NCBI GenBank assembly: GCA_007118045.1
Contig: SKTG01000391.1
Span: 1 to 7,357, forward strand
Source: Nitriliruptoraceae bacterium
GTDB taxonomy: Bacteria; Actinomycetota; Nitriliruptoria; Nitriliruptorales; Nitriliruptoraceae
DNA: 7,357 nucleotides
Reading direction: 5' to 3'
The position numbers and the translations under genes were made by a program. The notes beneath the pieces were generated by a model. That model ran no database searches, had not been told where the DNA came from, and worked only from the letters and a program-made list of their open reading frames with translations. Position 1 is the stretch's first letter; each line of letters opens with the position of its first letter. This document shows, one piece after another, positions 1 to 6,021 of the stretch.

Positions 1-117
1 CTGCGCATCCTGCGCGAGGCCGGCCTGGTCCAGGCCACGCCGGACGGCACGCGTACCGCCTACTGCGTGTCACCCACCGGTCTCGCGCTGCTCAAGAGGG
101 GTATCGCCGAGCTGTAG
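1..117 (+). CDS. ArsR-family transcriptional regulator, C-terminal fragment (5' end outside window)
   Basis: Only the last 38 codons are visible, in frame from base 1 to a TAG stop. The fragment begins LRILREAGLV and continues through a short DGTRTAYCVSP segment to a terminal helix. This matches the end of an ArsR/SmtB winged helix: the recognition-helix tail ('LRxLxxAGLV'), the beta-hairpin wing with its G-x-R turn, and the last helix. The family binds operator DNA as a dimer and is released by metal or metalloid ions. Lying 126 bases upstream of an ACR3 arsenite exporter on the same strand, it is probably the arsenite-responsive repressor of that operon. The single visible Cys in the wing (residue 22 of the fragment) could be a ligand, but the residues that would define the metal site lie outside the window. 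Family assignment is fairly secure; the inducer is inferred from the neighbour. Confidence 0.75.
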   Translation: MRILREAGLVQATPDGTRTAYCVSPTGLALLKRGIAEL

Positions 118-168
118 CGGGCCCGATCGGACGCGTCTGGCCACCGCGGCGTCGACGGCCGCGTGCGC

Positions 169-195
169 AACGACGACCCATCGCGTATCGTCGTT
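169..195. promoter_or_regulatory. Inverted repeat upstream of the arsenite exporter gene
   Basis: Perfect 8-base arms AACGACGA (169-176) and TCGTCGTT (188-195) flank an 11-base loop in the 126-base gap between the arsR-like gene and the ACR3 gene. No T-run follows, so it is not a classical terminator. It could be an operator for the upstream repressor or an mRNA hairpin that tunes readthrough into the exporter gene. Its spacing and sequence differ from the TCAA/TTGA repeats at 3222-3283, so a different regulator is likely. The symmetry is seen directly; the role is inferred. Confidence 0.4.
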
Positions 196-243
196 TCCCG
201 ATAGAGCATCCTTCCTTCCCGCTCGCTCCCGTCCGAGGTCCCG

Positions 244-1353
244 ATGCCCGAGTCCACCCCTGGCCGCGCTGCGGCCGAAGCCACGCCCGCCGGCGGGCTG
301 GGCACGTTCGAGCGGTTGCTGTCGCTGTGGGTGGCGCTGGCGATCGTCGCGGGCGTCGCGCTGGGCCACTTCGCCCCGGCGGTGCCCGACGTGCTGTCCC
401 GGTTCGAGTACGCCCAGGTCTCGCTGCCGGTGGCGGTGCTGATCTGGGCGATGATCTTCCCGATGATGGTCCAGATCGACTTCGGCGCGATCGTGGGGGC
501 GGGTCGCGAACCGCGGGGGCTGCTGGTCACCACGGGCATCAACTGGCTGGTCAAGCCGTTCACGATGTTCGCGATCGCCTACCTGTTCCTGATGGTGATC
601 TTCGCGCCGTTGATCCCGGAGGAGCTCGGCCGCCAGTACCTCGCCGGGGCGATCCTGCTGGGCGCCGCACCCTGCACCGCCATGGTGTTCGTCTGGAGCT
701 ACCTGACCCGCGGCGATGCCGGCTACACGCTCGTGCAGGTGGCGGTCAACGACCTGATCATGCTCGTCGCGTTCGCGCCGATCGTGCTGTTGCTCCTGGG
801 CGTCTCCGACATCGCGGTGCCCTGGGACACCGTGGCGCTCTCGGTGGTGCTCTACATCGTCATCCCGCTCGTAGCCGGCTGGCTGACGCGCGTCGCGCTG
901 ATCAAGCGCCGCGGCATCGAGTGGTTCGACGGCGTGTTCATGCGCCGCATCGCCCCGGTCACGCCGGTCGGGCTGATCGTCACGCTGGTGCTGCTCTTCG
1001 CTTTCCAGGGCGAGGTCATCCTCAACAACCCCCTGCACATCGGCCTGATCGCGGTCCCGCTGGTCATCCAGACCGTGCTGATCTTCTACCTCGCCTACCG
1101 GGCGATGCAGCTGTTGAAGGTCCGGCACGCCATCGCCGCCCCCGGCGCGATGATCGGTGCCAGCAACTTCTTCGAGCTCGCGGTCGCGGCCGCCATCGCC
1201 CTGTTCGGGCTCCAGTCCCCCGCCGCCCTTGCCACCGTCGTCGGCGTGCTGGTCGAGGTGCCGTTGATGCTGGCGCTGGTGCGCTACGCGAACCGCACCC
1301 GCCACCGCTTCCCCGCGGAGCGACCGGTCTCACCCGTCCGAGCCGAGAGGTGA
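244..1353 (+). CDS. acr3: ACR3-family arsenite efflux transporter
   Basis: A 369-residue polytopic membrane protein of the BART superfamily. ACR3 proteins export arsenite, and in some members antimonite, across the cytoplasmic membrane using the proton-motive force. About ten hydrophobic segments are visible. Family signatures include NWLVKPFTM (100-108), the GAAPCTAMVFVWS stretch around Cys144, GASNFFELAVA (305-315) with Glu311, and GVLVEVP (334-340). Cys144 and Glu311 correspond in context to the Cys and Glu shown to be essential in Corynebacterium glutamicum Acr3. Length is close to the usual 350-400. The ATG at 244 is preceded by GAGG at 235-238, five bases away, which supports this start; the first 20 residues are a polar cytoplasmic tail. 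The stop overlaps the GTG of the next gene by four bases, so the two are probably translationally coupled. Identity is strong; substrate range is assumed from the family. Confidence 0.95.
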   Translation: MPESTPGRAAAEATPAGGLGTFERLLSLWVALAIVAGVALGHFAPAVPDVLSRFEYAQVSLPVAVLIWAMIFPMMVQIDFGAIVGAGREPRGLLVTTGINWLVKPFTMFAIAYLFLMVIFAPLIPEELGRQYLAGAILLGAAPCTAMVFVWSYLTRGDAGYTLVQVAVNDLIMLVAFAPIVLLLLGVSDIAVPWDTVALSVVLYIVIPLVAGWLTRVALIKRRGIEWFDGVFMRRIAPVTPVGLIVTLVLLFAFQGEVILNNPLHIGLIAVPLVIQTVLIFYLAYRAMQLLKVRHAIAAPGAMIGASNFFELAVAAAIALFGLQSPAALATVVGVLVEVPLMLALVRYANRTRHRFPAERPVSPVRAER

Positions 1354-1700
1354 CGAACGGACCGGAGATCAGCGACGCGGTCGTCGAACACCTCGGCGGT
1401 CGCCCCCTGGTGCTGCGCGCCACTCCTCGTCATGGCTGCTGCGGGGGCCGCGCGCTCGTCCCGGTCGCCGAACCCGGGCCGCCCAGCGACCCCGCCGCCT
1501 ACCTGCGCACCGAGGTCGGACCCGTGACCTGCTTCGTCGATCCGCGACTGGACGACGAGCGACACGCATGGCGCGTCGAGCTCGTCGGCTTCGGCCGCTG
1601 GCGCAGGCTGCAGCTCGAGGGCGCGCACGGCATCGACCCCGAGGGCCCCGCCGAGGACCGCGAGGCCGACGACGTCAGCGAGGAGCACCACGATGCTTGA
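1350..1700 (+). CDS. Small CC-motif protein, HesB/IscA-like (CC/Se motif family)
   Basis: A 116-residue protein read from a GTG at 1350 that overlaps the stop of the exporter gene (GTGA). Layout: an N-terminal amphipathic helix, a beta strand PLVLRA, then HGCCGG (Cys30, Cys31), a P/D-rich loop, the strand GPVTCFVDPRL with Cys61, and a closing strand FGRWRRLQLEG (81-91), followed by an acidic tail of about 25 residues. This resembles the small family that carries either a Cys-Cys or a Cys-selenocysteine pair on a HesB-like fold. Both motif positions here are plain TGC codons, so it is not a selenoprotein. The family's biochemistry is not settled; a redox, metalloid-binding or sulfur-transfer role is inferred from the vicinal cysteines and from coupling to an arsenite exporter. 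There is no clear separate ribosome site, which fits translational coupling. The family call is from pattern memory and moderate in strength. Confidence 0.72.
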   Translation: MTNGPEISDAVVEHLGGRPLVLRATPRHGCCGGRALVPVAEPGPPSDPAAYLRTEVGPVTCFVDPRLDDERHAWRVELVGFGRWRRLQLEGAHGIDPEGPAEDREADDVSEEHHDA

Positions 1701-2475
1701 TCACGCGATCGTCGGGATCGACCACGCCCCCACCACCGACCGGTTGATCGCGGAGCTGCAGGACCTGGCCCGCTTGGGCGTCACGCGACTCACCCTGCTC
1801 ACCGTCCTGGGTGGCCACTACCCGCAGGCGCCCCAGGAACGCCACCGCGAGCACTACCAGCGACGCCTGGAGGCCATGGCCGCCGAGCTGTCGAGAGCCG
1901 AGGTGGCCGTGGAGGTGCGCAGCGGCGACCCGGCGGCGGAGCTGCGGGAGACGGCTGCGGAGTCGGACGCCGACCTGATCGTCGTCGGCAGCCACGGGCA
2001 CACGCCCTGGCGGGACCTCTTCCTGGGCAGCACGGTGCTCGAACTGCTGCGCACCAGCGCGATCCCCGTCCTGCTCCTGCCCCTGCACACCGGAGCGACC
2101 GAACGCGGAGGGGGCGTGCTGCTGGCCACGGACGGTTCCGACAGCGCGGTACCCGCCGAGGTGCTCGCCGGGACCCTCGCACGCTCGCTCGGGGGCGTCG
2201 CGACCACCGTCGTACCGTCGCAGGCGTCCGGCGAGGATGTCGTGGCGGCCCGGGAGCACCTCGACCGGGCCCTCGACGGGGCGCTACAGCCCCGGGTGGA
2301 ACGCGGCCCGGTGCCCGAGACGATCGGTCTCGTCGCGGAGGAACAACGCGCGGATCTGATCGTCACGGGCGCTCGAGGCCGCAACCCGCTCACCGGTCTG
2401 CTGCTCGGTTCCACCGCCGAACACGTGCTGCGGGCGAGCCGGCGACCGGTGCTGCTCGTGCCGGCGGGGCGCTGA
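1693..2475 (+). CDS. Tandem-domain universal stress protein (UspA family)
   Basis: A 260-residue soluble protein with two UspA domains, roughly residues 1-132 and 139-260. Each ends in the ATP-binding signature G-x2-G-x9-G-S/T: GSHGHTPWRDLFLGST at 99-114 and GARGRNPLTGLLLGST at 226-241. The N-terminal strand ends in the expected Asp10 (IVGID), and the second domain begins LLATDGSD (143-150). UspA proteins of this class bind ATP and modulate survival under stress; specific partners are unknown. The second domain is shorter than usual between its first strand and the DLIV strand. The ATG at 1693 has AGGAG at 1681-1685, and it overlaps the stop of the CC-motif gene by eight bases, so the three genes from 244 appear to be one transcript. 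A stress-protective rather than arsenic-specific role is likely. Confidence 0.93.
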   Translation: MLDHAIVGIDHAPTTDRLIAELQDLARLGVTRLTLLTVLGGHYPQAPQERHREHYQRRLEAMAAELSRAEVAVEVRSGDPAAELRETAAESDADLIVVGSHGHTPWRDLFLGSTVLELLRTSAIPVLLLPLHTGATERGGGVLLATDGSDSAVPAEVLAGTLARSLGGVATTVVPSQASGEDVVAAREHLDRALDGALQPRVERGPVPETIGLVAEEQRADLIVTGARGRNPLTGLLLGSTAEHVLRASRRPVLLVPAGR

Positions 2476-2477
2476 GC

Positions 2478-2495
2478 CGTCGCGCGGGAGCGACG
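2478..2495. terminator. Hairpin between convergent genes, possible bidirectional terminator
   Basis: Perfect arms CGTCGC (2478-2483) and GCGACG (2490-2495) around a six-base loop sit immediately after the uspA-like stop (2473-2475) and before the stop of the opposing gene at 2505. A second perfect hairpin, CACGG (2500-2504) with CCGTG (2510-2514), overlaps that opposing stop codon. Neither has a T-tract, as is common for actinobacterial terminators. The position between two converging genes is the main support. Confidence 0.45.
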
Positions 2496-2504
2496 TCCCC
2501 ACGG

Positions 2505-3182
2505 TCACGCCGTGCCGGTGTCGATGGGACCGCCGTGCTGTCGCCATTCGGGGATGCCTTCGCGCAGACGTCGGGCCCGTCGGCCGCGAGCGGTGAGTTC
2601 GCGGACGGCGTCATCGGCGTAGACGCAGTAGGGACCGCGGCAGTAGGCGACGATCTCGCGGTCGTCGGGGAGCTCGTCGAGCATCTGATCGATGTCGTCG
2701 GGCGGCACGGAGATGGCGCCGGGAAGGTGCCCGGCGGCGTACTCGCCGGGCGGGCGGACGTCGATGACGGTCAGCTCGCGTCTCTGGAGGCGTGCGAGGA
2801 GCTCGTCCCGGTCGATGTCATCGATGTGGGTGCGGTCGCCGAGGTAGGCGTCGGCGAGCGCGGCGAGGTCGTCGAGCTGCTCGGCGGCGAGCTCGCGGAT
2901 GGCCAACCAGACCTCGAGCACCTTGTCGGAGGCGAGCCGGTAGTGGATATGGGTGCCCTCACGGCGGGAGGCCACGAGTCCGGCACGGGCCAGGGTGCGC
3001 AGGTGGTGGGAGGTGTTGGCCACGGACTGGTCGATCTCGGTGGCGATCCGTTCCACGCTGCGTTCGCCCTGGGCGAGGATCTCGACGATCTCGGCGCGTC
3101 GTCCCGATCTCAGAGCGGCGGCGATGCGGGCGAAGCCGTCGAACAGGGCGTTCTTGGCGACGCGGCGGGTCGTGGTCGACAT
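2505..3182 (-). CDS. ArsR-type HTH regulator fused to a rhodanese domain
   Basis: A 225-residue two-domain regulator. Residues about 15-90 form an ArsR winged helix, with the recognition region SVANTSHHLRTLARAGLV at 53-70 and the wing REGTHIHYRL at 74-83. A linker helix rich in Ala, Leu and Asp follows. Residues about 125-218 form a rhodanese domain with VIDVRPPGEYAAGHLPGA (139-156), the active-site loop CRGPYC (Cys181, Cys186) and the closing GIPEWRQHGGP (209-219). The only two cysteines are those of the loop; the classical ArsR metal-binding cysteines are absent. Sensing by persulfidation, disulfide formation or arsenic binding at the loop is therefore inferred. The start at 3182 has GGGAGGAG (3195-3188) five bases upstream; an in-frame ATG at 3209 lacks such a site and would lie inside the promoter. 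It is divergent from the MBL-rhodanese operon, which it probably represses along with itself. Confidence 0.9.
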   Translation of the reverse strand: MSTTTRRVAKNALFDGFARIAAALRSGRRAEIVEILAQGERSVERIATEIDQSVANTSHHLRTLARAGLVASRREGTHIHYRLASDKVLEVWLAIRELAAEQLDDLAALADAYLGDRTHIDDIDRDELLARLQRRELTVIDVRPPGEYAAGHLPGAISVPPDDIDQMLDELPDDREIVAYCRGPYCVYADDAVRELTARGRRARRLREGIPEWRQHGGPIDTGTA

Positions 3183-3187
3183 GGCTG

Positions 3188-3195
3188 CTCCTCCC
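3188..3195 (-). promoter_or_regulatory. Ribosome binding site deciding the start of the ArsR-rhodanese gene
   Basis: On the minus strand GGGAGGAG lies five bases before the ATG at 3182. It is the best Shine-Dalgarno sequence in the window and favours this start over the in-frame ATG at 3209, which would add nine residues (MAATTGGAA). Confidence 0.8.
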
Positions 3196-3207
3196 GTCGT
3201 TGCCGCC

Positions 3208-3213
3208 ATCGTA
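3208..3213 (-). promoter_or_regulatory. Candidate -10 element for the ArsR-rhodanese gene
   Basis: TACGAT on the minus strand fits the actinobacterial TANNNT pattern and would start transcription about 20 bases before the ATG at 3182, leaving just enough room for the strong ribosome site. No convincing -35 at 17-18 bases is visible; TTGTCA (3240-3235) is about 21 bases away. Weak on its own, better supported by the overlapping regulatory layout. Confidence 0.3.
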
Positions 3214-3221
3214 CGCGGTGC

Positions 3222-3237
3222 TCAAGCGATGACTTGA
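3222..3237. promoter_or_regulatory. Operator-like inverted repeat 1 (TCAAG-N6-CTTGA)
   Basis: Perfect five-base arms TCAAG (3222-3226) and CTTGA (3233-3237) around six bases. It sits just upstream of a minus-strand -10-like hexamer TACGAT (3213-3208), where a bound repressor would block the promoter of the ArsR-rhodanese gene. TCAA/TTGA half-sites are common in ArsR-family operators. The repeat is seen directly; binding by the adjacent regulator is inferred. Confidence 0.5.
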
Positions 3238-3265
3238 CAACGGTCCCTCAACTCGGCAGCCTCTG

Positions 3266-3283
3266 TTCAAGTGTTCCTTTGAA
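3266..3283. promoter_or_regulatory. Operator-like inverted repeat 2 (TTCAA-N8-TTGAA)
   Basis: Perfect five-base arms TTCAA (3266-3270) and TTGAA (3279-3283) around eight bases. It ends directly before the plus-strand -10-like TAGAGT (3284-3289), so a protein bound here would cover the spacer of the promoter for the MBL-rhodanese operon. It shares the TCAA/TTGA core with the repeat at 3222-3237, 29 bases closer to the divergent gene, which suggests one regulator acting at both. Confidence 0.5.
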
Positions 3284-3289
3284 TAGAGT
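3284..3289 (+). promoter_or_regulatory. Candidate -10 element for the MBL-rhodanese operon (leaderless start)
   Basis: TAGAGT fits TANNNT and ends five bases before the GTG at 3295, so transcription would begin at or next to the start codon. The lack of a Shine-Dalgarno sequence before this GTG agrees with a leaderless message, which is frequent in actinobacteria. No good -35 hexamer is visible at 17-18 bases. Inference from spacing only. Confidence 0.35.
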
Positions 3290-3294
3290 GGGTC

Positions 3295-4668
3295 GTGGAC
3301 GTGACGCCGGTGGTCGACGAGGGCCTGGGCAACAGCGCCTACGTGGTCGATCTGGGTGATGGCGGGGCGCTGGTGGTCGACCCCGAGCGTGACCCGCGCC
3401 CGTACGCGGTCGAGCTCGAGCGTCGCGGGCTGACGCCGCGGTGGGTGGTGGAGACCCATCTGCACGCCGACTTCGTCTCGGGTGGGCGTGAACTGACCGC
3501 CCGCGGGGCGCAGCTGGCGGCACCGGTGGGAAGCGAGCTCGCCTTCCCGCACCGGGCCCTGAAGGACGGTGACGAGCTCGACCTGGGTGGGATGACCCTC
3601 GAGGCGATCGCCACCCCCGGGCACACCCCGGAGCACGTGGCCTACCTGCTGCGGGACGGGCGACGGCCTCTCGCGCTGTTCTCGGGCGGGACGCTGATGG
3701 CCGGCGGGGTGGCGCGCACGGACCTGCTCTCCCCGGACATGACCGAGCCGCTGGCCCGCCAGGCGTACCGCTCCATCCACCAGCGGCTGTTCACGCTCGC
3801 AGACGAGCTGCCGGTCTACCCGACCCACGGGGCGGGCTCGTTCTGCTCCGCGGCGCCGGGTGGGCAGCGCACGAGCACGATCGGCACGGAGAAGGCCGCC
3901 AACCCGCTGTTGGTCGATCAGCCGGACGAGGACACCTTCGTCGCGAGGTTGCTGGGCGGCTACGGCAGCTACCCGCCCTACTTCCTCGAGCTGCGCGACG
4001 TGAACCGGGCTGGTGTGGCCGTCGTCGGCCAACGGCCTCCCGCGCTCCCACGGCTCTCGCCGGACGAGGTGGGCCAGGCCGTGGGCGAGGGGGCGGTGCT
4101 CGTCGACGTGCGGCGCATCGCCGCGTTCGCGGCCGGCCACGTGCCCGGCGCGATCTCCAACCCGTGGCGTGCACAGTTCGCGACGTGGCTGGGCTGGCTG
4201 GTCTCCCGCGAGGCGACGGTGATCCTCGTCCCCGACCCGGGCGTCGCTGAGGAGGATCTGGTGTGGGCGGCGCTGACGATCGGCTTCCAGCGCCTGGCCG
4301 GGGTGCTCGACGGTGGCATCGATGCCTGGGCGACATCGGGGCGACCGGTGGCCACCACCCCCCTGGTCGATGCCGACGCGGCCGCTGGCCGTCGCGTCGT
4401 CGACATCCGTCAGCGTCCCGAGTACGCCGCCGGCCACGTGGCCGGCGCGTTCCACGTCGAGCTCGGTGAGCTCACCGAGCTCGACGAAGTCACCGGGGAC
4501 ACCCCGCCGTTCGGTGAGGGGCCGGTGCTGGTGCATTGCGGCCACGGCGAGCGGGCGATGTCCGCAGCCAGCCTGCTCGAGCGTGCCGGCCATCGCGACG
4601 TCGCCGTGCTCGCCGGTGGACCTGACGATCTCGCCGACGCCGACCACGGGTTGGAGACCGGCGCGTGA
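3295..4668 (+). CDS. MBL-fold/double-rhodanese protein, persulfide dioxygenase-like
   Basis: A 457-residue cytoplasmic protein. Residues about 1-240 are a metallo-beta-lactamase domain of the ETHE1/glyoxalase II type: THLHADF (54-60; His55, His57, Asp59), TPGH (His110) and PTHGAGSFC (176-184; His178). ETHE1-type enzymes oxidise glutathione persulfide to sulfite with a mononuclear iron held by two His and one Asp. Here the usual FTGD reads FSGG (129-132), so the Asp iron ligand position is Gly132. Residues about 255-350 form a rhodanese fold whose active loop VPDPG (312-316) has no Cys and is probably inactive. Residues about 362-450 form a second rhodanese with VLVHCGHGER and catalytic Cys415. 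The protein may couple persulfide oxidation with sulfur transfer, or may act on another thiol. It leads an operon with the MFS gene (GTGA overlap) and is divergent from the ArsR-rhodanese regulator. The GTG at 3295 is the only reasonable start after the promoter. Confidence 0.9.
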   Translation: MDVTPVVDEGLGNSAYVVDLGDGGALVVDPERDPRPYAVELERRGLTPRWVVETHLHADFVSGGRELTARGAQLAAPVGSELAFPHRALKDGDELDLGGMTLEAIATPGHTPEHVAYLLRDGRRPLALFSGGTLMAGGVARTDLLSPDMTEPLARQAYRSIHQRLFTLADELPVYPTHGAGSFCSAAPGGQRTSTIGTEKAANPLLVDQPDEDTFVARLLGGYGSYPPYFLELRDVNRAGVAVVGQRPPALPRLSPDEVGQAVGEGAVLVDVRRIAAFAAGHVPGAISNPWRAQFATWLGWLVSREATVILVPDPGVAEEDLVWAALTIGFQRLAGVLDGGIDAWATSGRPVATTPLVDADAAAGRRVVDIRQRPEYAAGHVAGAFHVELGELTELDEVTGDTPPFGEGPVLVHCGHGERAMSAASLLERAGHRDVAVLAGGPDDLADADHGLETGA

Positions 4669-5933
4669 GCCGCGCACTCGTACCCATCCGCCTGGGGCTG
4701 CGGGAGAACCTCCCGCAGTTCGCTCTGCTGGTCGGAGTCAACGCCCTGGTGGGCGGCATGATCGGCCAGGAACGCACCGTGCTACCGCTGCTGGCCGAGC
4801 AGGAGTTCGGCCTGACCGCCTACACGGCGATGCTCACGTTCATCTTCGCTTTCGGACTCACCAAGGCGATCGTGAACTTCCTCGCCGGCACGCTGGCCGA
4901 CAGGTTCGGTCGCAAGCCCGTGCTGCTGGTCGGCTGGCTGTTCGCGCTGCCCGTCCCGCTGATGCTCATCTGGGCCCCCTCCTGGTCGTGGGTGATCGCC
5001 GCCAACGTGCTGCTGGGCATCAACCAGGGACTGGCGTGGTCGGTGACCGTGCTGATGAAGATCGATCTCGTCGGCCCCCAGCGTCGCGGCATGGCGATGG
5101 GCTTCAACGAGGCGGCCGGCTACGGCGCCGTGGCCGCGGCCGCGTGGGCCACCGGCTACATAGCCGAGGTCGCTGGCCTGCGGCCCGCACCGTTCTTCCT
5201 CGGCCTGGCATTCGCCGGTCTCGGCCTCGGACTGTCGTCGCTGTTCGTGCGGGAGACCTCCAGCCACGTCGCCGAGGAGAGCAAGGACCACGACGGCGGC
5301 ACGAACGCCCACGGCGCTTCCTCCACGCCCCGGCAGGTGTTCGCGCTGTCCACCTGGCGCGACCGGTCGCTGTCGGCCACCAGCCAGGCCGGCCTGGTCA
5401 ACAACCTCAACGAAGGCATGGCGTGGGGCCTGTTCCCCATCCTCTTCACCACCACCGGCGACCTCACGGTCGGGACGGTCGGGCTGCTGATCGCGGTCGC
5501 TCCCGCCGTGTGGGGCGCCGGGCAACTGTCCACCGGCGCCCTGTCGGACCAGATCGGCCGCAAGGGACTGATCGTCGCAGGGCAGCTCACCGAGGCCGCC
5601 GGCCTCCTGATCATCGCCTTCGGTGACACCTTCACCGTCTGGGCCACCGGAAGCGTGCTGTTCGGCGCGGGCACCGCGATGGCCTACCCGACCCTGATCG
5701 CCGCCGTGGGCGACATCGCCCACCCGGCCTGGCGCGGTGCAGCCGTCGGCGTCTACCGCTGGTGGCGTGACTTCGGCTTCGCCGTCGGTGCGGTGTTGGC
5801 CGGCGTGCTCGCCGACGTCTACTCGATCACCACCGCCATCGTCGTCATCGCCGCGATCACCGCCGCTTCAGGCATCGACGTGGCCGTGCGCATGTCCGAA
5901 ACGCACCGCCGCCCGGTGGCCAGCGGGCCGTAG
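4665..5933 (+). CDS. Major facilitator superfamily transporter
   Basis: A 422-residue membrane protein with about 12 hydrophobic segments in two halves, separated by a polar, His/Asp/Ser-rich cytoplasmic loop at about 196-232. The MFS motif A between segments 2 and 3 reads GTLADRFGRK (75-84), and its second-half counterpart between segments 8 and 9 reads GALSDQIGRK (291-300); both are well preserved. A conserved-looking charged stretch, YRWWRDFG (364-371), precedes segment 11. Length is normal for the family. The GTG start at 4665 overlaps the MBL-rhodanese stop (GTGA), so the two products are made together. Substrate cannot be read from the sequence; export of sulfite, thiosulfate or another sulfur or metalloid species is inferred only from the operon. 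MFS identity is secure. Confidence 0.93.
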   Translation: MSRALVPIRLGLRENLPQFALLVGVNALVGGMIGQERTVLPLLAEQEFGLTAYTAMLTFIFAFGLTKAIVNFLAGTLADRFGRKPVLLVGWLFALPVPLMLIWAPSWSWVIAANVLLGINQGLAWSVTVLMKIDLVGPQRRGMAMGFNEAAGYGAVAAAAWATGYIAEVAGLRPAPFFLGLAFAGLGLGLSSLFVRETSSHVAEESKDHDGGTNAHGASSTPRQVFALSTWRDRSLSATSQAGLVNNLNEGMAWGLFPILFTTTGDLTVGTVGLLIAVAPAVWGAGQLSTGALSDQIGRKGLIVAGQLTEAAGLLIIAFGDTFTVWATGSVLFGAGTAMAYPTLIAAVGDIAHPAWRGAAVGVYRWWRDFGFAVGAVLAGVLADVYSITTAIVVIAAITAASGIDVAVRMSETHRRPVASGP

Positions 5934-5960
5934 GCGTGACCTCCCGACGACTCGATCGAC

Positions 5961-5988
5961 CTGTTACACGACCGCCTGCTACACGACG
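5961..5988 (+). repeat. Short tandem direct repeat upstream of the dsrE-like gene
   Basis: CTGTTACACGAC (5961-5972) and CTGCTACACGAC (5977-5988) match at 11 of 12 bases with a 16-base period. Two further CTCACGA/CTCACGA-like copies follow at 5995-6001 and 6004-6010, giving a CACGA-rich leader before the ribosome site CAGGAG (6011-6016). The 88-base gap from the MFS stop otherwise holds the palindrome TCGATCGA (5952-5959). It could be a regulator site or mere drift. Confidence 0.35.
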
Positions 5989-6021
5989 ACCCGACTCACG
6001 AGCCTCACGACAGGAGCCGGC

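Noticed and set aside
70..1305. Long minus-strand open frame (411 codons) opposite acr3
   Set aside because: Its product is almost entirely Arg, Asp, His, Gln and Gly with no fold or motif; it is the complement of a high-GC membrane-protein gene with clear ACR3 signatures.
1431..1448. Possible selenocysteine in the CC-motif protein
   Set aside because: Both motif codons are TGC with no in-frame TGA, so it is the all-cysteine form.
2959..4677. Minus-strand open frame of 572 codons opposite the MBL-rhodanese gene
   Set aside because: Low-complexity Arg/His/Gln-rich translation that also crosses the divergent promoter region and the other strand's regulator gene; a GC-driven shadow.
4313..5626. 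Plus-strand open frame of 437 codons overlapping the MBL-rhodanese and MFS genes
   Set aside because: Its product is Arg/Pro/Gly-rich without motifs, while the other frames here give an intact rhodanese domain and MFS motif A.
5961..6010. CACGA repeats as a CRISPR array
   Set aside because: Units are about 12 bases with 4-base spacers and degrade quickly; no cas genes are present.
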